A stretch of DNA of 64,000 nt from Archivesica marissinica (Eukaryota; Mollusca; Bivalvia; Venerida; Vesicomyidae). The notes under the pieces were generated by a model that searched no databases, was not told the DNA's origin, and saw nothing but the letters and a program-made list of their open reading frames with translations. Positions 34,201-46,200 of this stretch are shown here, piece after piece. Positions within the stretch are counted from its first letter, which is position 1; each line of letters opens with the position of its first letter. The position numbers were made by a program, and so were the translations under genes. The stretch lies in NCBI GenBank assembly GCA_014843695.1, contig CM026397.1, positions 38,513,952 through 38,577,951 of the forward strand, given 5' to 3'.

Positions 34201-37200
34201 CAATTGGCGACAGAAGTGACGCAGACAAACATTCAGACAGAGGGAACGCTGAATACTGGTACTCCAGTACTCAGAAAGGTATTCGATCGAGTACTCGGTT
34301 ACGGTGATGATCTATAGCTTAAAGTGATCTTTACTACATGAAACTGTGTTGGCATAATGAACTTGAAAGTGATCTTTACTACATGAAACTGTGTTGGCAT
34401 AATGAACTTGAAAGTGATCTTTACTACATGAAACTGTGTTGGCATAATGAACTTGAAAGTGATCTTTACTACATGAAACTGTGTTGGCATAATGAACTTG
34501 AAAGTGATCTTTACTACATGAAACTGTGTTGGCATAATGAACTTGAAAGTGATCTTTACTACATGAAACTGTGTTGGCATAATGAACTTGAAAGTGATCT
34601 TTACTACATGAAACTGTGTTGGCATAATGAACTTGAAAGTGATCTTTACTACATGAAACTGTGTTGGCATAATGAACTTGAAAGTGATCTTTACTACATG
34701 AAACTGTGTTGGCATAATGAACTTGAAAGTGAATCAATAATGCAATTAATGATTTGTTTAACTAATTTATATTGCATATGCACATGTTTGTTATTTCCAA
34801 ATTGCAGGTGTCCAGTACATGATTAACCCTTTCAACACCACAGGCCTCTCAATAGGCTTACAAAAAGTGTAGATCCAGATGAGCCGGCTCGTGACGAGCC
34901 ACCTCATCAGGATCTGCACTTTTTGCCAGTAATATTACTATTTTTAGACAAAAATTACCAATTTTGATAAATGAACTGGTCCAATTAATTTATTGGTCTG
35001 AAAATATCATGCACCAGTCCATGTGAGTTACTTGGTGTTGAATAGGTTAATGAGGCAGGTACACAATGCTATGTAGGTCATGGCTTACGATATAGTATAA
35101 TGTTATTATACATGTAAAGTTTGTGTAGAAATTAGATTCTTGCAGTATATGTAACATGTAACTGAAAGTATTGTTGTCGGCTGTTATTTCTGCTTAGCAA
35201 TGGGTCTTGCTCTCGTAAAATAATATTAGATCTACAGTCAAACCTGTCTCAAGCAGCCAGCCAAGGGAATCACAGAAAGTGGCTGCTTAGCACAGATTCA
35301 TTCAAATTTTGCTGACTTTAAAAAATTGAACAAGTATTCGCTACTTGAACGTTTGATCAAGTACTCAAGTACTCGTTGACATCTCTAGGATAAACAATGC
35401 TTGTGACTGATCAATATTATATTGTTTCAAATGCCTCAGATTGCAAATATTGATGACCTCAAATACACTTTGTGTGTTTTACGTTTATTTATCATCGCTA
35501 CCAGTTGCCCATATGAGCGACCCCTCCTGAAGAGATTAGTCATTTTAGATTTTTGGAGGATAGTGCAATGATACAGACAGAGACCCATTCCAGAGCCTCC
35601 TCTGGTTTTTTTACGTGCACGGTGTACAGCACCGACACGAGACCTCGGTTTAATGTCCCATCTGAAAGACTGTTAATTTTATTAGGGTCAGACGGGGGAT
35701 CGAACCTGCGATCCCTGGATTACTAGTCCAGCGTTTTACCACTGGACTACAGATCCGTCTGTGTGTAGTAAATGTCTCAACTACTAGTATATATACTGTG
35801 GCTGTCCGATTAGCGCACTGGTTAGCTCGTTATCGCCTCATCAATGCAACCCGGGTTCGATCCTAGAAACCGGAAGTATGTGAGATGGTGGCCAACTCGA
35901 ACAGGTTGGTTTTCCCCGGGTACTCCCGAGTGCACAGCGGCGAGGGAGGGACATGCCATTGTCAATCCATTATGTTGCAACAAGTAATCCTCTCACCCTC
36001 GAACTAGTTTATACATTTTCTTTAACCCGTAACCTGCCAATCACGACTAACGTCGCTTTTGCAAATAGCATAGAGCCAGGTCAGACGGCATAGAATGTGT
36101 TGTCTGATCAAGGTCTATGCTGTTGCTATTCGGCTCGTGGAACTAGAACACTTGGCTGAATAGCAAACAACATAGATCCTGATAGATAGATAGATAGAGA
36201 TAGATAGGGATCTATGTTGTTTGCACATTTATTCGGCAGGTTAATATGTACATCAACAATATTTTGCAATGTGTCATACCGTAAGGACGTCTTTCATGGA
36301 TTTCTCCTTTATTCCCATATCTTCTACAGGATCTAACCGTGGCATTCCGTCCGGGAAACGCTTCTGTACCTCCTACAAAGTGAGAAATATCTCGCAATCA
36401 TCACAGTGTGAAAATATCTATCTGTATAACAATCGTCTGGATAAAGAATTTGTTTGAACAGTTGTTTGTCTTAATACATGATATAGTACATCTCCGTAAG
36501 CGAAGCCACTGTGACCTTTCGGCTGACTTTCAAGCAAGGTCACTAAGATGAAGTGTTTAATTTGGTAAATATATACCAAGATGATGGGCTGTGTTTTGGT
36601 AAATATATACCAAGATGAAGTGTTGTATTTGGTAAATATATACCAAGATGAAGTGCTGTATTTTGTATATACCAAGATGAAGTGCTGTATTTGGTAAATA
36701 TATACCAAGATGATGGGCTGTATTTGGTAAATATATACCAAGATGAAGTGCTGTATTTGGTAAATATATATCAAGATGAAGTACTGTATTTGGTAAATAT
36801 ATACCAAGATGAAGTACTGTATTTGGTAAATATATACCAAGCTGATGGGCTGTATTTGGTATATATATACCAAGATGAAGTACTGTATTTGGTAAATATA
36901 TACCAAGATGAAGTGCTGTATTTGGTAAATATATACCAAGATGATGGGCTGTATTTGGTAAATATATACCAAGATGAAATACTGTATTTGGTAAATATAT
37001 ACCAAGCTATACCAAGATGAAGTGCTGTATTTGGTAAATATATACCAAGATGAAGAGCTGTATTTGGTAAATATATACCAAGATGATGGGCTGTATTTGG
37101 TAAATATATACCAAGATGATGGGCTGTATTTGGTAAATATATACCAAGATGATGGGCTGTATTTGGTAAATATATACCAAGATGAAGTGCTGTATTTGGT

Positions 37201-40200
37201 AAATATATACCAAGATGAAATACTGTATTTGGTAAATATATACCAAGATATACCAAGATGAAGTGCTGTATTTGGTAAATATATACCAAGATGAAGTGCT
37301 GTATTTGGTAAATATATACCAAGATGAAGTGCTGTATTTGGTAAATATATACCAAGATATACCAAGATGAAATACTGTAGTTGGTAAATATATACCAAGA
37401 TGAAATACTGTATTTGGTAAATATATACCAAGCTATACCAAGATGAAGTGCTGTATTTGGTAAATATATACCAAGATGAAGTGCTGTATTTGGTAAATAT
37501 ATACCAAGATGAAGTGCTGTATTTGGTAAATATATACCAAGATGATGGGCTGTATTTGGTAAATATATACCAAGATGATGGGCTGTATTTGGTAAATATA
37601 TACCAAGATGATGGGCTGTATTTGGTAAATATATACCAAGATGAAATACTGTATTTGGTAAATATATACCAAGATGAAGTGCTGTATTTGGTAAATATAT
37701 ACCAAGATGAAGTGCTGTATTTGGTAAATATATACCAAGATGAAGTACTGTATTTGGTAAATATATACCAAGATGATGGGCTGTATTTGGTAAATATATA
37801 CCAAGATATACCAAGATGAAATACTGTAGTTGGTAAATATATACCAAGATGAAATACTGTATTTGGTAAATATATACCAAGATGAAGTGCTGTATTTGGT
37901 AAATATATACCAAGATGAAGTGCTGTATTTGGTAAATATATACCAAGATGAAGTGTTGTATTTGGTAAATATATACCAAGATGAAGTGCTGTATTTGGTA
38001 AATATATACCAAGATGAAGTGCTGTATTTGGTAAATATATACCAAGATGAAGTGCTGTATTTGATAAATATATACCAAGATGATGGGCTGTATTTGGTAA
38101 ATATATACCAAGATGAAGTGCTGTATTTGGTAAATATATACCAAGATGATGAGCTGTATTTGGTAAATATATACCAAGATGAAATACTGTATTTGGTAAA
38201 TATATACCAAGATATACCAAGATGAAGTGCTGTATTTGGTAAATATATACCAAGATGAAGTACTGTATTTGGTAAATATATACCAAGATGATGGGCTGTA
38301 TTTGGTAAATATATACCAAGATGAAGTGCTGTATTTGGTAAATATATACCAAGATGAAGTGCTGTATTTGGTAAATATATACCAAGATGAAGTGCTGTAT
38401 TTGATAAATATATACCAAGATGAAGTGCTGTATTTGGTAAATATATACCAAGATGAAGTACTGTATTTGGTAAATATATACCAAGATGAAATACTGTATT
38501 TGGTAAATATATACCAAGATGAAGTGCTGTATTTGGTAAATATATACCAAGATGAAGTGCTGTATTTGGTAAATATATACCAAGATGAAATACTGTATTT
38601 GGTAAATATATACCAAGATATACCAAGATGAAGTGCTGTATTTGGTAAATATATACCAAGATGAAGTGCTGTATTTGGTAAATATATACCAAGATGAAGT
38701 GCTGTATTTGGTAAATATAGACCAAGATGAAGTGCTGTATTTGGTAAATATATACCAAGATGAAGTGCTGTATTTGGTAAATATATACCAAGATGAAATA
38801 CTGTCGTTGGTAAATATATACCAAGATGAAATACTGTATTTGGTAAATATATACCAAGATATACCAAGATGAAGTGCTGTATTTGGTAAATATATACCAA
38901 GATGAAGTGTTGTATTTGGTAAATATATACCAAGATGAATATTAACTTACAATTACAACAATTTGTATCTGTTAAAACTGAAGAAAAATTAATAAAAGTT
39001 TTCAACCAATATATATACAGTATTATATTATTTGAATAATATTCCCACACAGAGGATCAAAATAGCAGAATCTACTTCCATTCCAAAGATACAAATATCA
39101 ATTCCAATAGTTGGGTCATCCTTCCTAAAGTAGTATAAAGTAGCAATTAACTAATTGGGAATTTATATTATGATTTACATATTTCGACAATGATTGTGTT
39201 TTTTAAAATATACAAATAAACAATTCCAAGAACCAAACATCACATCGGTTAGGATGCGACAGTTAACGTGACCATAATAGATAAAACATCACATCGGTTA
39301 GGATGCGACAGTTAACGTGACCATAATAGATCAAACATCACATCGGTTAGGATGCGACAGTTAACGTGACCATAATAGATAAAACATCACATCGGTTAGG
39401 ATGCGACAGTTAACGTGACCATAATAGATAAAACATCACATCGGTTAGGATGCGACAGTTAATGTGACCATAATAGCTCAGGATCAGACTGGCAGCTCCC
39501 AGCAACATTCCGCACAACACCTACGTGTACCCCTCATGTCTAAACATATAGTTAGGTATGAAAGTTTGATAAAATCAGTATGTATTGGGCTGTATTGGAC
39601 TGTGTATTTAATTTAGTATAATTTTGAACTCAAACTACAATGGTTGCACTCTTATTATTGAAACCAGTCTAGATATGATAATGCTTTCATCGATTTTATT
39701 TTGTTTCATTATAGGTTTTTTTAAGTGGGAATTGTGTTTAGACAGGATCACTGCTCTCTAATTGTGGCATCCGGGTTCCAGTGGTAGAGCGTCAGATTTG
39801 GAATCGATCGGTCCCGAGTTCGATACTCGGTCAGGCCACGTATGTAGTGTCATTGAAGGCACCTCACACACATTGCTTAGTACTGGTTAACCACTTAGGT
39901 CGGCTAAGCTTGACCAGGAAAACATGTCTACTTCCCCGCAAGGGGTTTGACATTAATGGTACATACATACTAATGCCGAAGTCCCGGACCAGTTCACGCG
40001 TGCTGCATTCATATGCACGTTCTTAGTGCTTGTTGGTGTGCCTGTCCAGTATAATTCAATCTGGGTCGTAATATATGTGAGTGGTCGAGTGACTGCCCTC
40101 TATTGTAATGCTGACAATGTGTTACCTGTATAGACTTGCCCACACTCTGTCTGTTATCAAACGGGCGGAGATCTTTGGGCAGGTATAGCCGGACAGCGCT

Positions 40201-43200
40201 GATTTCTTGTATTAGATGTAGCATCACTGGGATCACCTGTAATCAAATGTTTCTTTCTGTTGGATGTAGTTACATAGACACACAAGGCCCTAGAATTACA
40301 GTCAAACTTTATGTTGTGGTGGAAGATCCCAGGTGCCCCTACGGAGGAAGATCTCAGGTGCCCCTACGGAGGAAGATCCCAGGTGCCCCAATGGAGGAAG
40401 ATCCCAGGTGCCCCTACAGAGGAAGACCTCAGGTGCCCCTACGGAGGAAGATCCCAGGTGCCCCTATGGAGGAAGATCCCAGGTGCGCCTACAGAGGAAG
40501 ACCTCAGGTGCCCCTATGGAGGAAGATCCCAGGTGCCCCTATGGAGGAAGACCTCAGGTGACCCTATGGAGGAAGATCCCAGGTGCCCCTATGGAGAAAG
40601 ATCCCAGGTGCCCCTATGGAGGAAGATCCCAGGTGCCCCTACGGAGGAAGATCTATGGTGCCCCTATGGAGGAAGATTCCAGGTGCCACAACGGAGGAAG
40701 ACCTCATGCCCCTATGGTGGAAGACCTCATGCCCCTATGGAGGAAGACCTCATGCCCCTATGGAGGAAGACCTCAGGTGCCCCAATGGAGGAAGATCCCA
40801 GGTGCCACTATGGAGGAAGACCTCAGGTGCCACTATGGAGGAAGACCTCAGGTGCCACTATGGAGGAAGATCCCAGGTGCCACTATGGAGGAAGACCTCA
40901 GGTGCCACTATGGAGGAAGACCTCAGTGCCCCTATGGAGGAAGACCCAGGTGCCACTATGGAGGAAGATCCCAGGTGCCCCTATGGAGGAAGACCCCAGG
41001 TGCCACTATGGAGGAAGACCCCAGGTGCCCCTACGGAGGAAGATCACATGCCACTATGGAGGAAGATCCCATGCCCCTACGGAGGAAGATCCCAGGTGCC
41101 ACTATGGAGGAAGACCTCAGGTGCCCCTATGGAGGAAGACCTCAGGTGCCCATACAGAGGAAGACCTCAGGTGCCCCTATGGAGGAAGACCTCAGGTGCC
41201 CCTATGGAGGAAGACCTCAGGTGCCCCTACGGAGGAAGACCTCAGGTGCCCCTATGGAGGAAGACCTCATGCCCCTATGGTGGAAGACCTCATGCCCCTA
41301 TGGAGGAAGATCCCAGGTGCCACTATGGAGGAAGACCTCAGGTGCCCCTATGGAGGAAGACCTCAGGTGCATACAAAGAAGACCTCAGGTGCCCCTATGG
41401 AGGAAGATGGTATTCAAACCAGCAGGGATGAGGAGCAAGTGATTTGAAGTCAATGACTGTAACCACTCAGCCACGGAGGCACCCATTGTTACAGATAAAC
41501 AGGGCTACGAAGAACGAAAAATTTGACCATCCTAGTGAAAATAAGAAGATATTTTCAAATACATTAAAAATGTTAAAATGTTAGATTTCATTACGGAAAT
41601 ACTTTGGAGAAATTTTGAACAATAATATGACATAATTGAAAATAAATGCTGGCAGATCAGAACTCTGTTCATGTTATGTACCTGCATCTCTCCTAGTACA
41701 CCAAGCTCGCTCGGCTTCACCATCGCAGAGTTCCGGGACTTTGCCGATTCTTTTGTCATATTAACCAACACTTCCGCCACATATATAGGTCCATCATCCG
41801 AAGTCTGCAGAACAAACACAAGTAACCATACACTCAGTCCGCATTACATTAATCACACATAAAATCTGAAGAAGGCGAAACTTCAATTGGATTCAACAAG
41901 TTCCCATAACCAGGGCTTTTAAAATCGCTGGTCTCCCGGTCCAGGACCAAATTTTAAACTTGCGAATCAGTTGTAGCATAAGTCATAAAAAATCGGTCCA
42001 GAAAATTGTTGAAAAAGCCAAGAAATCGGTCAAATACATTTTTTTTTAACAAACCTAAATTGGTAAATACAATCTCTCGATACGGTATATACATTTATTC
42101 ACACCTGTTTCCGGTAATAGATCGATATGCGACCTGCTTGACTGATCCATGTTGATTGCCCCTATTGTCTGATAATCCCAAAGCCATAATTGATCCGAGA
42201 TGCCCACCCAAGACACTAAATTGTCAAGCCATGATTTATATAAGGGAAGTAACCTCTATGAAGCTTTTAAAAGTTACAAAAAGTGCGTGACTAAAAATAG
42301 ATATGGAATTTCCTTGTTTAGTTTCTAGAAAGTGATTTTACAACACAGTGCGCCGGCGGCGAGGGTAAATAAGCTCAATCATCGTGCGCACCTACTTGAT
42401 GAGCTGATGTCATAGGCAGCTGATTGCGTAGATACCCCAGGGCCCCTTGCAGCTCCGACATAAATACATGAACACGGTCAACCCGTACAGTAGTCAACTC
42501 GATCTTCGACCTCGTCTTACGCCGTACTACCCGTGGCCATTGTACGCGGCAATCTTAATGAATGACCTGCCGCACTTCACTGTCCAAATATCGACAACTT
42601 TACAATAAAAACCTTGTTTAAAAAATGATTAAAAACACCGAGTGTACATATTTCTATGGGGGAGGGGGGGTGCAAAAATATTTGAATGCCATGGGGGGGG
42701 GGAGTTCTGACTGTCAACCTGGACCGATTTAGTTTTGAAAATTTTAGAAGCCCTGCCCATAACAGTGTATAATTATTTCACCACAGAAAAGAAATAACAA
42801 AATGTTACGTATTGACAACAATTTATGTACATACCTTACTCTGATTGGTTTTCTTTTGGAAATTCACAACCATACCCCAACTAAAATCATCGAGCCCATT
42901 TTTCACATGCACGAGCCTGCCAGGCTGTAAGAAAGGCAGTAGGTACTGAGGTTTCTGTATGTAGCAGAGTAATTCCTTGTTAAGGTGATCCAGCTGTTGT
43001 CTGAGCTTGTAGTAGGACGCTACCTGATCCTCGTTCGGTACTTCACATTTGTTGTACTCGTCTTCTGTGCGCTTTAGTTCTGGAAGAAACACAAAATGGT
43101 GAGGTACCGTATATTCCCGGCAATAAGTCGATCTCGGCAATAAGTCGATCTCGGCAATAAGTCGATCTCGGCAATAAGTCGATCTCGGCAATAAGTCGAT

Positions 43201-46200
43201 CTCGGCAATAAGTTGATCTCGGCAATAAGTCGATCTCGGCAATAAGTCGAGGTCAAATTTTAAACTGTATTTATTTTACAACGATTGCGAAGCAAGTTCT
43301 AACAACTTATATTAATCACTCTCGTTGGCAAGGATGAAAGCAAATATGTGGTCATTCGTGTGGGATGAAACCGGAGTAACCTCACCTGTCCGATCTGGCG
43401 ACCACCGTACCATCTCACATACTTTCCAGTCCGAGGATCGAACCCGGGTTGCATTGGTGAGAAGCGAGCACGTTAACCACTGCGCTAATCAGACAGTCTA
43501 TAATTTTGGTTCGACCAATGATTAAATATAAAAATAGGATACACAGTGAAAGCTACGTATACAGTCAAACCTGTGTTAGTGGTCACCTCTATTAAGCAGC
43601 CCACCTGTATTAAGCAGCCAGTTTACATATTCCCAATATGTTGTTTTATTATACATTTGACCTCTATTAAGCAGCCACCTGTGCTAAGCAGCCACTTTCT
43701 GTGATTTCCTCTGCTGGCTGCTTAAGACAGGTTTAACTGTACATGCCATTATGTAAATCACACACCCTACATGATGTTTCCAGTATGTGTCAATTAATTT
43801 CTAGTGGTTGCATACCACCGTAACCTATCATCACTGATAGTCACAGGTTCGAGCACCGCACAGACCGTGTCACTCTATATGAAAAAGTTGGCAGTTTTTT
43901 TTTGTTTTTTTTTTTTTGTTTAAACATAATTTATTGCCAAATATATACAGCAAAAGGTTTGGGCCACAAGTGCTATACACATTATAAAACGGCCCTCCCC
44001 AATACAATTCATTTACAGAAATATATTATGGCTACAAAAGTACAGTTAAGAAAAAGATATGTTATTTTAAAGAAAAAAAGAAAAAATGCCAGCAGAAGTA
44101 TTCACGTGAATGTGCTCGTGTGATGCTCGCCCCGGTCCGCGATCTCGAAACCCCCCACGCATAATAAGAAATAGAAATACTATTATTACGCTAATTTGAA
44201 AACCTCGCAGTATCATGTATAAACTTTTGAACTGAATTAAAAATACTTAGGTTCTGTTCATCTGAGAGTTCTTCTTTACCTTTAAGTAGAGTTCTTACAC
44301 TAAGTGGATGATATTGACGTGTATATCTGAATAGTGCTATCCTTTGATTTAAAAATAGAGGACATTTGAAAAAATAATGTTCGGCATCTTCGATGCCACG
44401 TTCACACTCACAAATCGGGTCATCTTTTAAGTGATTATTACATAAGTCCGCATTCAAATTACTGCAGCCATTTCTTATGCGTGTTTGGAGAACGGTTAGA
44501 GATCTTGAACCTTTGTAGTAATATGAAGGTACTTCATTTTGCTTAAATAATGCACATTTCAGTCGATACTTAAAACTAGATAAAGTAGGTGATGTTCGGA
44601 TATTCCATAAATCAACACTTGATGGTACAAAGGAATTCGAGAAGAGAGCTGTTCTTCTTGCCATTACTATGAAATTATCGGCATTTCTTAAATTGTAATT
44701 GTTTTCTTCACCGACTACCCTTGGAAAAATTGTTGAAAAATGCTCCGGCAGTAGACCGTTTTTTAGTTTGTACATTATGACTAATTTCTGAAGTTTTCTT
44801 CTATCATTTAAGGAGATCCAGCCTATTTCTTCTATCAAGTTATTTATAGAAACCGATCGAGTTAAACCAGTGACAACACGAGCTGCTTCAAATTGTAATT
44901 TTTCTAGTCTATTCTTATCGAGTTCAGTACAACTGTCCCATACTACTGCAGCATATTCTAACAGTGGCCTCATATAAGATATATAAATTTGATTTAATGT
45001 TTTCCTGTTGATTGTAAATTTTAACGCTCGCATTAAATTTAGTACCTTTGATGCCGATTTAAAAATATTGTCTATATGCTCGTGCCATTTACCATTGTTG
45101 CTTAAAGTTACACCTAAATGTTTGTGGTGTTCAGCAAAGGGTAACTGAATCCCATCAAAAAATAATACTGGATAGTTTTGTTCCCTAGTGGTGCTAAAGA
45201 ACATAGCTTCTGTCTTATTGGGATTAAAATTTACCAACCAACGTTTAGACCAATCGGATATTAACCTCAAATCATGATTCAGTATTCCCTCTAGATCTTG
45301 AATAGTTGATGTCGTTTGGGCCAATGATGTATCGTCAGCAAATAACCTAGTTATACTTAATAAATTGTCCGCTATATCATTAACATAAACGAGAAAAAAT
45401 AAAGGTCCGAGGATCGATCCTTGTGGTACACCAGAGCTAATAGTTTCACTGTTTGATATGCTGGACCCTACTACTACATTTTGAGTCCTATTTGATAAAT
45501 AATTTTCTATCCAGCTTAATAGCATTCCAGTTATACCATTTTGTTTCAATTTAAATAATAAACCTTTATGCCAAACCCTGTCAAAAGCTTTAGAAATATC
45601 ACAGAAGATCATGCACATAAATTGTTTTGAGTCTAAGGTCTGGCATATTTGATGATAAATTTCTATCAGTTGATAAACACTAGAATGATTAGGTCTGAAG
45701 CCGCACTGGTTATAGTATATAAGGTTATTAAAAATCAAATGATTGTGAATATGTTTATAAATAACTCTTTCCATAACCTTACCTAAACAACTCAAAAGTG
45801 AAATTGGTCTATAGTTACTGGGAGTTTCGGCCGGACCCTTTTTAAATAGAGGAATAACATTAGCGTTTTTCCATAAAGAGGGAAATACTCCTTCTTGAAA
45901 TGATCTATTAAAAATGACAGATAAAGGTTTGACAATATAATCCGCTGTTTCCTTTAACATTTTGTAACTGATACCATCAGGACCATTTGCTTTGTTAATA
46001 TCAAGGTTTTTTAAAACATCACAAATTTCAATTTCTGTTATATGTATGATTTCCAGTGTTGCATTTGTTTTAAGTTCACGTACAGGAAGAGTTGCATTGG
46101 AATCGTCAACGTTGGATATAGCAGAAAAATATGTATTTAGGCAATTTGCTTTTTCTATGTCAGTGACTGAGTATTTTGTATCTCCATTTGGAAGAGTTGT

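Larger units (their letters stand above)
33987..35387. mobile_element. hAT-like element hosting nested insertions (1.4 kb)
   Basis: Ends TAAGGATGTCAACGAGTA and TACTCGTTGACATCTCTA are near-perfect inverted repeats. Flanks GCATAAAC / GGATAAAC (7 of 8) look like a target duplication. Inside lie a small MITE (34012-34251), a 45-bp array (34321-34731), a TTAA MITE (34823-35050) and a mariner-type fragment (35234-35310). Confidence 0.55.

Noticed and set aside
36418..39050. Frames of 474-759 codons on the minus strand (VYIYQIQ / LGIYLPNT repeats)
   Set aside because: Produced by the 33-bp palindromic array, with frame changes wherever a unit is shortened. Simple repeat, not a protein gene.
40311..41447. 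Frames of 282-378 codons ([10 protein letters not shown] / RKIPGAP)
   Set aside because: 25-bp array: each unit shifts the frame, so one peptide cycle appears in all three frames. Artefact of the repeat.
43043..43256. Small frames with [17 protein letters not shown] repeats
   Set aside because: 17-bp array next to MTREX exon 12; only the exon part is coding.
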